From Bubalus kerabau (Eukaryota; Chordata; Mammalia; Artiodactyla; Bovidae), in NCBI RefSeq assembly GCF_029407905.1, contig NC_073632.1, forward strand, positions 58,514,964 through 58,578,963: a stretch of 64,000 nucleotides of DNA, given 5' to 3'. Numbering within the stretch: position 1 is the first letter of the stretch; every line of letters starts with the position of its first letter. Both the position numbers and the translations under genes were made by a program. Shown piece by piece: positions 45,716 through 56,131 of the stretch. The notes under the pieces were generated by a model. That model did no database searches, was not told where the DNA came from, and was given only the letters and a program-made list of their open reading frames with translations.

Positions 45716-46878
45716 CCAAAGAAAACATACAGGAACAAGCACATGAAAAGATGCTCATCATCATTAATCATCAGTTCAGTTCAGTTCAGATCAGTCGCTC
45801 AGTCGTGTCCGACTCTTTGCGACCCCATGAATCGCAGCACGCCAGGCCTCCCTGTCCATCACCAACTCCCGGAGTTCACTGAGACTCACATCCATCGAGT
45901 CAGTGATGCCATCCAGCCATCTCATCCTCTGTCATCCCCTTCTCCTCCTGCCCCCAATCCCTCCCAGCATCAGAGTCTTTTCCAATGAGTCAACTCTTCG
46001 CATGAGGTGGCCCAAGTACTGGAGTTTCAGCTTTAGCATCATTCCCTCCAAAGAAATCCCAGGGCAATGCAAATCAAAATCACACTGAGACCTCACCTCA
46101 TACCTGTCAGAATGGCTATTGTCAAAAAGACAAACAACAAGTGTTTGCGAAGGTATAGGGAAAAGAGAACCCTAGTACACTGTTTGCGGGGGAGAGGTTG
46201 CAAATTGGTACTGCCACTATGGAAAGCAGTATGACAGGTTTCCAAAAAATTAAAAATAAAACTACTGTTTGATCTCACAGTTCTACTCCTGTATATTTAT
46301 CCAAGAAAATGAAGATGCTAATTTGGAAAGCTATAAGCACCCCAAAGTTCATAGCAGCATTATTCACAATAGCCAAGATATGGAAGCAAACTAAGTGCTC
46401 ATCAACAGATTAATGGATAAAGGTATGGTGTTTACACAGACACACACAATGGCATACTACTCAGCTGTAAAAAAGAATGAAATTTTACCCTTTGTGACAA
46501 CATAGATAGACCTGGAGGATGTTATACTTAGTGAAAAAGTCAGACAGAGAAAGAGGTACTGTGTGATTTAAATTATTTGTGGAATCTGAAAAACAAACCA
46601 AACAAATGAATATAACAAAACAAATGGACTCACATAGAACAAACTAAACTAGTGGTTACCACAGGGGAAGAGGCCAAATAGGTGAAGGGGATTAAGAGGC
46701 ACAAACTGCCAATTATAAAACCAGTCTCAGAGATGTAATGTACAGCACAGGGGAAAAAAAGTCAATATTTTGTAATAACTTTGTATGCTGTGTGATGCAA
46801 AACATATTGAATCACTATGTTGTATACCTGAAACTAATATAATGTTTTAAGTCAGCTATACTTCACCTGAAAAAAACA
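45716..46878 (+). mobile_element. L1 LINE 3' end, sense, split by BovB
   Basis: A short 5' segment ('acatgaaaagatgctcatca', 'tcattaatcatcag') continues after the BovB insertion as 'caatgcaaatcaaaatcaca', 'cataccTGTCAGAATGGCTA', 'caaattggtactgccactat', 'aagttcatagcagcattatt', 'ggcatactactcagctgtaa' and 'ttgtatacctgaaactaata'. This is the last part of L1 ORF2 plus the 3' untranslated region, in an old, disabled copy. An A run at 46871-46876 marks the tail. Confidence 0.9.
45775..46062 (-). mobile_element. BovB tail nested inside L1
   Basis: Antisense BovB end: (ttcag)n then 'gatcagtcgctcagtcgtgt', 'ccatccagccatctcatcct', 'catcagagtcttttccaatg', stopping at 'aaagaaatcccagg', where L1 resumes. 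It is very similar to 35131-35482, so the two are of comparable recent age. Confidence 0.93.
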
Positions 46879-47409
46879 TGTGGTTCATGGACAGATATGA
46901 GTTGTTTGGTACACAGAATGAGATAGATTCAGGAACTGAAAGGAAGTGTTTAAAAACTTTGATAGCAATGTGAATTTGCCATGACATCCAAGCATGTGGT
47001 CATTTTAAAAGTAATTTGATTTCTTACTGTATTTTTAAAGAATATTACTCAGTAGTTGATGGGGGATGAGAGTGGAGGACCAGCTTGACTCTTCCTCACA
47101 GATAGCTTGAGAAACCTTGTTTTGAATCTTCCACTATTTCCACTCTGCATTTCTCAACCTCAGGTTAGCCCAGCAACTGGCAGGAATGGATCCCTCAAGA
47201 GTCACTAGTATGGCTCATTATGGAACTGTGGTGTCATCCTGGTTCTTATTATCTACAGTGTTTTATGATATTTAACTGTTGGCCATCTCTCTTTTCTCTC
47301 CCTGAATCAGTAGCTCTTTTAGCTGATTTCTTCATCACCTTCCTACCTTCTACACCTAGGTTTACCAAGGAATAGCATGGTTGGAAGTGAACTAATTTAG
47401 AAAGAGTAA
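46879..47409. other. Unique sequence, no gene seen
   Basis: No repeat or exon recognised. Confidence 0.4.
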
Positions 47410-47637
47410 TTTTTCCATTGGCTCTGTGGTAAAGAACCTGCCTGCCAATGCAAGAGATGTGGATTTGATCACTGGGTTGGGAAGATCCCCTGGAGGAGGA
47501 AATAGCAATCCACTCCAGTATTCTTGCCTGGGAAATCCCATGGACAGAGGAGCCTGGCAGACTATAGTCCATGTGGTTGCAAAGAGTTGGACACGACTGA
47601 GTGACTGAGCACAGCACAGCACGGACTTTTTCCACTG
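47410..47637 (+). mobile_element. Bov-tA SINE with 11-bp TSD
   Basis: Sense copy (about 47421-47626): 'cctgcctgccaatgcaagag', 'gggttgggaagatcccctgg', 'gttgcaaagagttggacacg', with an (agcac)n tail. Flanks tttttccattg (47410-47420) and tttttccactg (47627-47637) match at 10 of 11. Confidence 0.92.
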
Positions 47638-47751
47638 AGTCTAATGTGGTGAGAGAGTGGGAAGCTGAGAGATGGGTTCCCAGGGAGAGGAATAGTACAT
47701 GTGTCAGGATTCTCCAGAGAAAGAGAACTAATGGGGTATTGCTTTGTATAG

Positions 47752-47752
<1 letters not shown>

Positions 47753-47785
<33 letters not shown>
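47753..47785. repeat. (TA)n microsatellite
   Basis: About fifteen TA units where the MLT2-type consensus itself has a TA-rich stretch. It probably also served as the L1 target. Confidence 0.9.
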
Positions 47786-47794
<9 letters not shown>

Positions 47795-48219
47795 ATTTTA
47801 TTTTTAAATTTTACATAATTGTATTAGTTTTGCCAAATATCAAAATAAATCCGCCACAGGTATACATGTGTTCCCCATCCTGAACCCTCCTCCCTCCTCC
47901 CTCCCCATACCATCCCCCTAGGTCGTCCCAGTGCACCAGCCCAAGCATCCAGTATCATGCATCGAACCTGGACCGGCAATTCGTTTCATACATGATATTT
48001 TACATGTTTCAATGCCATTCTCCCAAATCTTCCCACTCTCTCCCTCTCCCACAGAGTCCATAAGACTGTTCTATACATCAGTGTCTCTTTTTCTGTCTCG
48101 TACACAGGGTTATTGTTACCATCTTTCTAAATTCCATATATATGCATTAGTATACTGTATTGGTGTTTTTCTTTCTGGCTTACTTCACTCTGTATAATAG
48201 GCTCCAGTTTCATCCACCT
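47786..48219 (-). mobile_element. Ruminant L1 3' end nested in the LTR
   Basis: Antisense L1 3' untranslated region: 'attgtattagttttgccaaa', 'aataaatccgccacaggtat', 'ccatccccctaggtcgtccc', 'accggcaattcgtttcatac', 'ggcttacttcactctgtata'. Well preserved, with the A-rich tail complement at 47786-47810, so it is much younger than its host LTR. Confidence 0.9.
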
Positions 48220-48252
48220 ATTTTTATCAGTATAGTATCTCTATAGATTTAG

Positions 48253-48254
<2 letters not shown>

Positions 48255-48285
<31 letters not shown>

Positions 48286-48286
48286 A
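48255..48286. repeat. (TATC)n microsatellite
   Basis: Six to seven tetramer units followed by a short (ga)n. It sits at the junction where the LTR resumes and is likely length-polymorphic. Confidence 0.9.
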
Positions 48287-48782
48287 GGAAAGAGAGAGAG
48301 AGGATATAAAAAATTGGCTCATGCAGTTATGGAGGCTGAGAAGTCCCAGGATGTGCAGTTGGCACTTTGGAGACCCAGGAGAGCTGGCATATAGTTTCAG
48401 TCTGAGTCTGAAGGATTGAAAACCAGGAAAGCCAATGGAGTAAGTTCCAATCCAAAAATCTGTAGAGTCAAGATCCAAGAAAAGCCAAAGTTCACTTTAA
48501 ATCTGCAGGCCAGATTCAAAGTCTCAGCTCAAAGCAGCCAGGCAGGAGGAGCTCCCGCTTCTTCTCGCTTATTCTCGGAAGAATTGGCCTTTTGTTTTGT
48601 TTAGACCTTCAACTGATTGGATGAGGTCCACCCACATTAGAGAGAGCAATCTGCTTTGATCAGTTTACTGATCCAAATGTTAATCCTGTTTAAAAACACC
48701 ATCACAGACACACCAAATATGTGTGGACCAAATATCTGGGTACACTGTGGCCCAGTGATGCTGACACATAAACTAATCATCA

Positions 48783-49637
48783 GGTGCATATGGAATTCAG
48801 ATGAGAGATGGGAGAGCCTACATCAAGGTGAGAGTCAGGTGGTAGACAGAAGAGGAAAGGGCCAAAAGGAGAGACTGCTAGGAGGGGGACAATGCAGGAT
48901 GTGTGAGAGAGGGAGCAGGTAAGGCTGACTCTCCGGGGGATTCCTGGGAGGGTCAAATCCACCTGCACCTGAAAGTCAAAAGTTTCCACATGAAACTTTC
49001 CTTCTCTTTCCATAGATCCTTCCTCTCACCCCCTGCTCTGTCTCTTGATGGCCACTCAGTGAGCAACGTCACCATTCTTCCAATTACATGGGCTCAAAAC
49101 CTGGAGCCACTTTTGCCCCCCTTCTCCTTTTTTGTCCCATCATTTGTGGAGTCCTATAGACTATTTCCACAGACCCTTTCTCCCAGGCTTTTATTTCCAT
49201 TCACATTCCTTGACCACCAGCTAATCCAGACTCATCACCTCTAGCGAAGCTCTTGCAATGTTCTCCCAACACGTTGTCTTGTTACCTACCTCTCTGTGCT
49301 CTCAACCACTTTTTGTGTTACTGCCAGGCAACCTTAAAACACAACTCCAAGGCTGTCTTCCCTTCCCCAAATCCTCAGTGTCCACTCATTGTCTGCTAAC
49401 AATGCTGTCTCCTTCCCCGGGGATCCCCTGTGCCCTGCTAATGTTTCAAGGCTCATCTTCCCTGTGTTACTGAGCAACCTGTGCATTGGGCAGTGTGATC
49501 CTGAGAGTGCAGCCCTAATGGCAGGAGAGCTCACGGAGGAAAAAACAGGGCTCATTGGGAACATGTGATAACAAGCTCTAACCTGACTCAGGGTTCTTAG
49601 GAACCTGAAGCTTAAAGAATTTTTCGGAATTAGATAG
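48783..49637. other. Unique or unassigned sequence
   Basis: 49020-49480 has a pyrimidine-rich composition that resembles some old untranslated-type repeats, but I cannot assign it. Frames of 113 and 146 codons occur and show no domain. Confidence 0.4.
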
Positions 49638-49928
49638 AGGGAACCATACAGGAGAAGGCAATGCACCTCACTCCAGTACTCTTGCCTGGAAAATCCCATG
49701 GATGGAGGAGCCTGGTAGGCTGCAGTCCATGGGGTCGCTAAGAGTCCGACACGACTGAGCGACTTCACTTTCACTTTTCACTTTCCTGCATTGGAGAAGG
49801 AAATGGCAACCCACTCCAATGTTCTTGCCTGGAGAATCCCAGGGACCGGGGAGTCTGGTGGGCTGCGGTCTATGGGGTCGCACAGAGTCAGACACGACTG
49901 AAGCGACTTAGCAGCAGGGAACCATACA
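49638..49928 (+). mobile_element. BOV-A2 SINE with perfect 13-bp TSD
   Basis: Complete dimer (49651-49915) with the 'cttttcactttcctgcattg' linker. The 13-base duplication agggaaccataca is perfect at 49638-49650 and 49916-49928, which together with the consensus match points to a young insertion that may be polymorphic. Confidence 0.96.
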
Positions 49929-49984
49929 TCTAAAGCCTGGACATTATAAAGAATGTGATGCATTCTAGGGCCTAGAAGAAAAGC

Positions 49985-50150
49985 ATGTGGCTGAAATCAC
50001 AGAGAGAAAGGACAAGCTAAGATGCCGAGAAGGAGTTTAAGGCAACTCATTTAAGAACATGGGACTTAATTCTAAGAGCTGCTGAAAGTCATGGAAGGAC
50101 TTTAAGCAGGGATGTGATGTGATTAGACCTGCCTTTTTAACTGCTGTAAC
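49985..50150 (+). repeat. Old interspersed repeat, family unassigned
   Basis: 'gggacttaattctaagagct', 'gctgaaagtcatggaaggac', 'tttaagcagggatgtgatgt', 'gattagacctgcctttt' matches a widespread mammalian pattern (a GAAGCCATTGGAGGGTTTTAAG-like segment). I do not know its family with certainty. Confidence 0.45.
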
Positions 50151-51180
50151 TGCTGTAGATTTGAACTATTGGTTACTTCTTTTTTCCCCCCTAAAACTTG
50201 CTCTAACATTTTTAACCCTGGGTTAATTTTTATCTCCATGTACAGTGGGAATACCAAAATTTATTTGTGAAAGAAGCTGCTTCATATAACTTGTCTCTTA
50301 CATGCCCTGTGTACTTTGAAACACAATTTGAGAAATGTTCACTTAAATAACTGCCTCCACCCAGGAGGCCTCCTTGCCCTATTGAGCCCTAGCACATCTT
50401 GCCAGACCCAGATACAACCCATCCTTCCAGCCCTGGCACAGGCATCTGGAGCCACTCCCAGATTCCACTGTCGAGTGTAAAGTCAGCTCTCTTCAACTCT
50501 TAAGCCGCAGCTCCTTTCGGATCTTAAAAAGAGGCTACTATTCTAGGATATCAGAGAGCTCAGTCTTTTCTGAAATCCTATAGTGCATTGTGGTATCTCC
50601 TGGACAATCATCAGTTGCCTGTGTATTAGTGCAGACTGTGTGTTTATCTTAATCCCCCAACAAAAGCAAGGGCTGGGGGTCATAGTCTTTGCCTCTCTCT
50701 CAGACCCCTCCTCCCTTGTCCAGAGGAGGAACTTGATTATTTCATTAATTCTCAGCCCTGGAGAAGCCACCCTCCCACTCTTCTGGGCCACATGTAAATA
50801 CGGCTTCCTGGCATCTCTGGCAGCTCAGTAAGCCTCCCCCCTTGTCTGGGAGTCAGTCTGTCAGTGCCTGTGCCTACAGGCATGCTGGCGGGGAGAACTG
50901 TCCCCACGCTCGGTCCATTGGGAGCCTGAAAGCCTTGGCAAACTCCTGTCACCTCCCCTGTATTTTTATCCTCAGCTTAAGGCTCTGGAATGCTTGCCAG
51001 AGATCCCCAAGGACACCTGGAAAGCACAGCCCAGGACAAGCACGTGAAGGGCATGCTCATCTCTCCACTAAGTTGTTTCTCAGCCTCCCAGTCTGTGAAC
51101 CTGGGGAGAGGTCTGTTTCCTGTCGTGTCTTTGGGTGTTTCTCAGCTTGCGCCTAAGAACAGGCATCCTTTGGTCCAAAG
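50151..51180. other. Unique sequence, no gene seen
   Basis: Moderately G/C-rich after 50800. Frames of 60-104 codons on both strands, none with domains. Confidence 0.4.
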
Positions 51181-51922
51181 GATATCACAACTGTGCTTCC
51201 CCTTTTGTGATGGCGTGTGCGCGGTGGAGGCAAGTGGGGAGTAATGGCTTTTGTCGAGCGGTGTGTCCTCCCCCGTGTCAGTGTCGGCTCCCCTTACTGG
51301 GCCTGTTCCTCTTGCTCCTTGTGGGAAGGACTGTCAAAGGATGTCAGGATAAATTCTCTGTTCCTGCCTGTGCCTTTTCTTTCTCTCTCCCTCTCTCTCC
51401 CTCCTCTCTTTTGATTCTGTCTTGATGTCATCTCTTCAAAGTATACTACCTGTAAAATATTGATTCACAGCAGGCTGCATCTGCCAGGATCAGATTTCTC
51501 TTCTGCTGGCAGCAGTAATAAACTACCACAGACGCCGCAGACCCGGTGCCAGCTTCACCGCCGCTTCACACACATCCGTCTGTCTTCGGCCTGACTCTAC
51601 ATAATGAAACAGCGTCCAGAGACATTTCAGAAGGAGAGAAACCAAGTAACAACGGCTGGGGACATAAAAGAGCCAGAGGAGCCTGCAAACGGAGGGTGGA
51701 ACAGGTATCATCCCAAGCAGCTGATGCACCACGAACTGGCTGGTTTCCTGACAGCAACTGGAAAAGCAGCAACAGAAAACAAAGCTGCCCAGTTAACTGC
51801 CCACAGCAGCCTGATGGCAAAGGTCCTCCACCTCCTTCTGGCCTTCCCCCAGCATCTGGGGCCAGCTCCTGGAATGGCACCTTGAAACACTGATAATTTA
51901 TGAATCCTGTGGGGAGTATCAA
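51181..51922. other. CpG-enriched block with overlapping ORFs
   Basis: CpG dinucleotides cluster at about 51212-51290 and 51526-51650, unusual for this window. Three substantial frames overlap: 51546-51893 plus (115 codons), 51604-51885 plus (93), 51566-51922 minus (118). None has a recognised domain. A 'caggtatca' donor-type site lies at 51701-51709. A non-coding RNA exon or a weak CpG island are possible; chance is also possible. Confidence 0.35.
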
Positions 51923-51989
51923 ACCTAGAGGAAGCTCTTATGCAATAGAGATATGAATTTAGTTTGTGTAGAAAAAGAGAATTAATGGT

Positions 51990-52460
51990 GAGGCAGTGGG
52001 CTTAGATTTGAAAAGCTTGGATTCTAGAGCCAGAGGCTGAGTTGAGTACTGCTGCTGCTGCTAAGTCGCTTCAGTTGTGTCTGACTCTGTGCGACCCCAT
52101 AGACAGCAGCCCACCAGGCTCCCCCGTCCCTGGGATTCTCCAGGCAAGAGCACTGGAGTGGGTTGCATTTCCTTCTCCAATGCATGAAAGCGAAAAGTGA
52201 AAGTGAAGTCACTCAGTCGTGTCCACCTCTTCGCGACCCCATGGACTGTGCCTACCAGGTTCCTCCATCCATGGGATTTTCCAGGCAAGAGTACTGGAGT
52301 GGGGTGCCATCACCTTCTCCGGAGTTGAGTTCTAGTCTCTGCCATTTATCATCCCTGTGATCTGGGGCAAGTTACTAAGTTTACGTCCCAGTTTCCTTGT
52401 TAGTATAATGGGATGGTCATCGTGATTCAGTTAAGGCATTTAGAATAGTGCCTGGTTTAC
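51990..52460 (-). mobile_element. MIR SINE split by BOV-A2
   Basis: The 5' portion 'ggattctagagccagaggct' and the distal portion 'ctgccatttatcatccctgt', 'gggcaagttactaagtttac', 'cagtttccttgttagtataa', 'agaatagtgcctggtttaca' read as one antisense MIR interrupted by the SINE at 52051-52321. Confidence 0.78.
52039..52333 (-). mobile_element. BOV-A2 SINE with 12-bp TSD
   Basis: Reverse-complement dimer (52051-52321) beginning with a (ctg)n tail, then 'ctaagtcgcttcagttgtgt', the 'atgaaagcgaaaagtgaaag' linker, ending 'ggtgccatcaccttctcc'. Flanks gagttgagtact (52039-52050) and gagttgagttct (52322-52333) match at 11 of 12. Confidence 0.95.
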
Positions 52461-52467
52461 AGCACAG

Positions 52468-52690
52468 GGCTTCCCCAGTGGCTCAGCAGTAAAAGAATCT
52501 GTCTGCAGTGGAGGAGCTGCAGGAATTGTGTGTTTGATCCCTGGGTTGGGAGGATCTCCTGGAGGAGGGCATGGAAGCCCACTCCAGTATCTTGCCTGGA
52601 AAATCCCATGGACAGAGGAGCCTGGCGGGTACAGCCCATGGGGTTGTAAAGAGTCAGACATGACTGAAGCGACTTAACATGCATGCACAC
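52468..52690 (+). mobile_element. Bov-tA SINE
   Basis: Sense copy: 'gggcttccccagtggctcag', 'tccctgggttgggaggatct', 'gacagaggagcctggcgggt', 'gagtcagacatgactgaagc', with a (catg) tail. Only ~150 bp separate it from the oppositely oriented BOV-A2. Confidence 0.92.
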
Positions 52691-54084
52691 ACTGATTTAT
52701 AGCGCTATTGAAAAACAAAACACAATTTCCCTGATGGGGAGTCCACAGTCCCAGTCAACGGGAACAGAGTAAGCATTCCTCTTCCCTTTTGGGGACATAA
52801 CTCCTCATCCAGAAAGGCTTCCAGAACAGATAGGCAGCTGGGGGTTGAGCACACCCTCTGGGGGGAGCCTGAACCTTGTTCTCTTGCTTTGTCTGCAAAT
52901 GTGCGCCTGTTCCAAGGTGCCCCACTCTCTGAGAAGGTGACTCTTTGTTCTGAATCCCAGCAGTTGTGGAAAGAGTTTTCTGAACCTCACTGGCGTGTGT
53001 CTGTGTCATTCCCATCCTGGCTGGGGGAGGAAAGTATTAAAAAGGGAAGCGGCCATCCGAAGTCAGTAAATCCGTCATCAGAGATGACAGCTGTGGGTTT
53101 GCATTCTTGTTTTACTGCGACTTTGAGCAAGTTGGTGAAGGTGGCTGTGGCATCCTGCTCAGGTCTGTGAAGAGTTATGCTTTTCTACTGTATTAGCTAC
53201 TGAAGGGACCCTACCACTTAGCACCCTCTGGGGAGCCTTCCCTTTTGCAGTGCAGGGAAATTTACCCCTTGTGACCAACTGTTAAGCTTCCTTTGAAGCC
53301 TCTTTTAATTCAGATTTGGTTCAGCTCACAATGGCTTCTGAGTCAGTGGGGAAAACGTTTACGATATGACAAACTAGCAACCTGTATTTTTTACATACTG
53401 TTAGAGAAATCATGGGTCTTTTATACCTGCATTTTTTTGCTTTTTGTTGGGAGAGATGTCCTCTGAGACCCCTCAGTTCCTTGCTTTATATTCTTTCTCC
53501 TCTTCAAGCCTCAAAGCCTCTGTGCACAGTAGCAGGCTTCCCTTTGATGAGGCAGGCTAGAGAAAGTTTCATGTGAAGCCCGCCAGAGCCAATGGTCTGC
53601 GGTTGGAAGGGAGACTGACTTGTCGAGCTAAGCATCCATCCCATCCTGGTTGGTGGGGATGGGGGGACGGTATTCCTCAGAACAAGGGGGCTTGTTTTCC
53701 TTCCCCAAAGGCTTTGGAGGGCACTGCAATCTCATGGGCTTTGTGTGGGCCCAGTGTGCCCAACCTGGCACCCCTACCCCCACAACTGTGGCATGTTTTC
53801 AGAACTGTCCTGCTCTTCATTATGCCAGGATCCTGAATTACTACATGTGTTCCTTTTCAGAGACAGAGCAGGAGAATTAGCTCTGGGCAATGCATCCGAA
53901 GGTGGGGTTGTGGGAGAAAGAATAACTGAGCACAGAGTGGTGAGAGAGGTGCCAGTGGTAAGACACGGGAGCTCAGTTTTGACCTTGAGCCCGGGTGTGT
54001 CAAGTACACGATGTGGAGAGTGAATGTCCCCTATATAAAAGCTAGGAAAGCGAAACCCCATGAGTGGTGTGATCCACTGCCTGG
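52691..54084. other. Unique sequence, no gene seen
   Basis: Frames of 86-104 codons on both strands (for example 52889-53170 plus, 53774-54088 minus) were inspected; none carries a known domain. No interspersed repeat recognised. Confidence 0.45.
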
Positions 54085-54245
54085 GCATGGAGATCAGTTC
54101 TGCAGTCGTGTGGACTTGGGGAGAATGACTCCCCTCTCTGTGGCCAGCTCATCTTCAAATGGATTGGTATGAGGATTGAACGTGATAATCCAAGTAAAGT
54201 GTTTAGTGCAGAGACTGATACATAGTAAAGCTCAGATGAATGTTA
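54085..54245 (-). mobile_element. MIR SINE, antisense
   Basis: 'tcatcttcaaatggattggt', 'atgaggattgaacgtgataa', 'gtaaagtgtttagtgcagag', 'actgatacatagtaaagctc' follows the antisense MIR core. Confidence 0.75.
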
Positions 54246-54407
54246 AAACAGGTTGATACAAAGAAGTATTGAGAGTATGGAACTCCTCAGGGTATAGCCC
54301 CTTGGGAATGCAATGGGGAAATCATGGAGAAGGGATCTTTTAAAGGCCAGTTAATAAAGAACTTAAAAGTCATCCTTACTTTGTCCTCACTCCTCTTATT
54401 TACAGTT

Positions 54408-54450
54408 TCTGGTAAGCAGTAGGCACTCAATAAATATTTGTTCAACTTCT
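54408..54450 (+). repeat. L2/MIR 3'-end remnant
   Basis: 'ggtaagcagtaggcactcaa' directly followed by 'taaatatttgttcaactt' is the shared 3' end of these ancient repeats. Confidence 0.55.
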
Positions 54451-54510
54451 GTCTGTGAGTTCAGCAATCATCAGTAGCCTAAAAAATTTCACCATTGGCT
54501 CCACTGATTT

Positions 54511-54657
54511 GATTGCAACATTTTTTTTTTTCCTTTTGGCCATGCCGTGTGTGGCATGTGGGAATCTCAGTTCCCCAACCAGGGAGAATCCATGCCTTCT
54601 GCAGTGAAAACACGAAGTCTTAACCACTGGACCACGAGGGAGGTCCACGGATTGCAA
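54511..54657 (-). mobile_element. CHR-type SINE with 8-bp TSD
   Basis: T run, then 'cttttggccatgccgtgtgt', 'ttccccaaccagggagaatc', 'cttaaccactggaccacgag', 'ggaggtcc'. The 8-base repeat gattgcaa flanks it at 54511-54518 and 54650-54657. Confidence 0.9.
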
Positions 54658-55204
54658 TTTTATTGTTCCTGTTAACTAAAAGGAAATCTTTTTGTTATCT
54701 ATTTTGTTCTTTTTCTGGCCTGAAGCTTAGGAATCTGTGTTAATTTGTATGTCTGGGTTAACCTAGACTATGTTAAGTGTTTCCTGTGCATTTACTTAGC
54801 CAATGTTTATTGAGAATCTTCCATATTTCACTTGGTGCTGCAGTTTAGTTTCTGCCTCAAGATCTAAAGTATATATACCCTGATAAATATTAAGATAGAT
54901 GTAAATAGAAGCTTCTATGGACATACAAAGGAAGAGAGCTTTACCTGTCTTGAGTGTATGCATGTGGGGGTGGGTGAGCTCAGCAAGGCTTTCTGGAGAT
55001 GGTGGCTTCTCCTATTCTGATAGTAATGTGTTACATTCCAATGAATAGGTGGCTACCATGATGAGAAAAAAATGGCATAGACAGACTAAACATTTAGTAT
55101 CCTTGGATGTGGAAGTGTGACTCTCAACATCCAGTCTTGTAAAATATAAAAGAAAAAAATATCCTCACTAAATGTCCCTAGTGTGAGTCTTTTAAACACT
55201 TATT
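54658..55204. other. Mostly unique, with faint old repeat
   Basis: 54790-54870 ('gccaatgtttattgagaatc', 'ttccatatttcacttggtgc') resembles a MIR3/L2-type remnant. Nothing else recognised. Confidence 0.4.
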
Positions 55205-55275
55205 TGTTTATTTTCCTGCTTTATTGAGATGTAATTGACATCTTTAACTTTTAAAGGCATTTGATTTTGTGATTG
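55205..55275 (-). mobile_element. Short L1M fragment, antisense
   Basis: 'cctgctttattgagatgtaa', 'ttgacatctttaacttttaa' corresponds to the antisense L1M 3' region also seen at 32262. Confidence 0.55.
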
Positions 55276-55828
55276 TCCTACTAGAAGGTCAATGAGAATG
55301 TGGAGAGCAGATTGATGGAGAGAAACGAAACTTTAATGATGAACTAAAACCACAATTCCAGCTTCTGATGGCAGGAACTAACCAAAAAAATGCAAGGGTG
55401 TTGTGTAGGGCATTTCTCTCATAGTTTCTGTTCCTGAAGAGAGAGAATAAAAGAACTTTATTTTATATTGACAGACAAATATCTGTCAAAGAAAAACGGT
55501 GAGGGTTAAATAGAAATATCAGTAGATCACTTTCACTAATAACATTGAAATGGGACACAGAGTGCTTGCCATATTACTTATGGCTCAGGTTAAAAAAAAA
55601 AAAAAAGCCCTTTTGCTTCATGGGTCAACACAGACATGGGTCTGGAGTTACAGAGAAGCTAGTTCAGGTAATGGCCTGGAATTGGCAATGGCAAAAAGAA
55701 ATGATGAAGGGTTGAAAAGCAAAGGGAAAATGCATTTGAAGAGGGAGAATCAGTAGTGTTTGCTAGCATATTTGCTCATCTGTAAAATGAGGTGTTTGGG
55801 GCTGGATCAAGTCCAAGGTTGTTGCCCT
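55276..55828. other. Unique sequence, no gene seen
   Basis: An A run at 55592-55606 lies inside a 68-codon frame with no domain. Confidence 0.4.
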
Positions 55829-56131
55829 CTTTGACACATTGCTGCTGCTGCTGCTGCTAAGTCGCTTCAGTTGTGTCCGACTCTGTGCAACCCCATAGAC
55901 GGCAGCCCACCAGGCTCTCCCGTCCCTGGGATTCTTCAGGCAAGAACACTGGAGTGGGTTGCCATTTCCTTCTCCAATGCATGAAAGTGAAAAGTGAAAG
56001 TGAAGTTGCTCAGTCGTGTCTGACTCCTAGCGACCCCATGGACTGAAGCCTACCAGGCTCCTCTGTCCATGGGATTTTTCCAGGCAAGAGTACTGGAGTG
56101 GGGTGCCATTGCCTTCTCCCTTTGACACATT
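55829..56131 (-). mobile_element. BOV-A2 SINE with perfect 12-bp TSD
   Basis: Reverse-complement dimer (55841-56119) with a (ctg)6 tail, 'taagtcgcttcagttgtgtc', the 'gaaagtgaaaagtgaaagtg' linker and 'gtgccattgccttctcc'. The duplication ctttgacacatt is perfect at 55829-55840 and 56120-56131. Close to consensus, so young. Confidence 0.96.

Larger units (their letters stand above)
47699..48782 (+). mobile_element. MLT2-type solo LTR (ERVL) split by L1
   Basis: Starts 'tgtcaggattctccagagaa' and, after the nested L1, continues 'aaaaattggctcatgcagtt', 'atggaggctgagaagtccca', 'ttcaactgattggatgaggt', 'ccacccacattagagagagc' to 'ctgacacataaactaatca'. This is the layout of the ERVL-associated MLT2 LTRs. 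Only LTR sequence is present; no internal genes. Confidence 0.85.
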
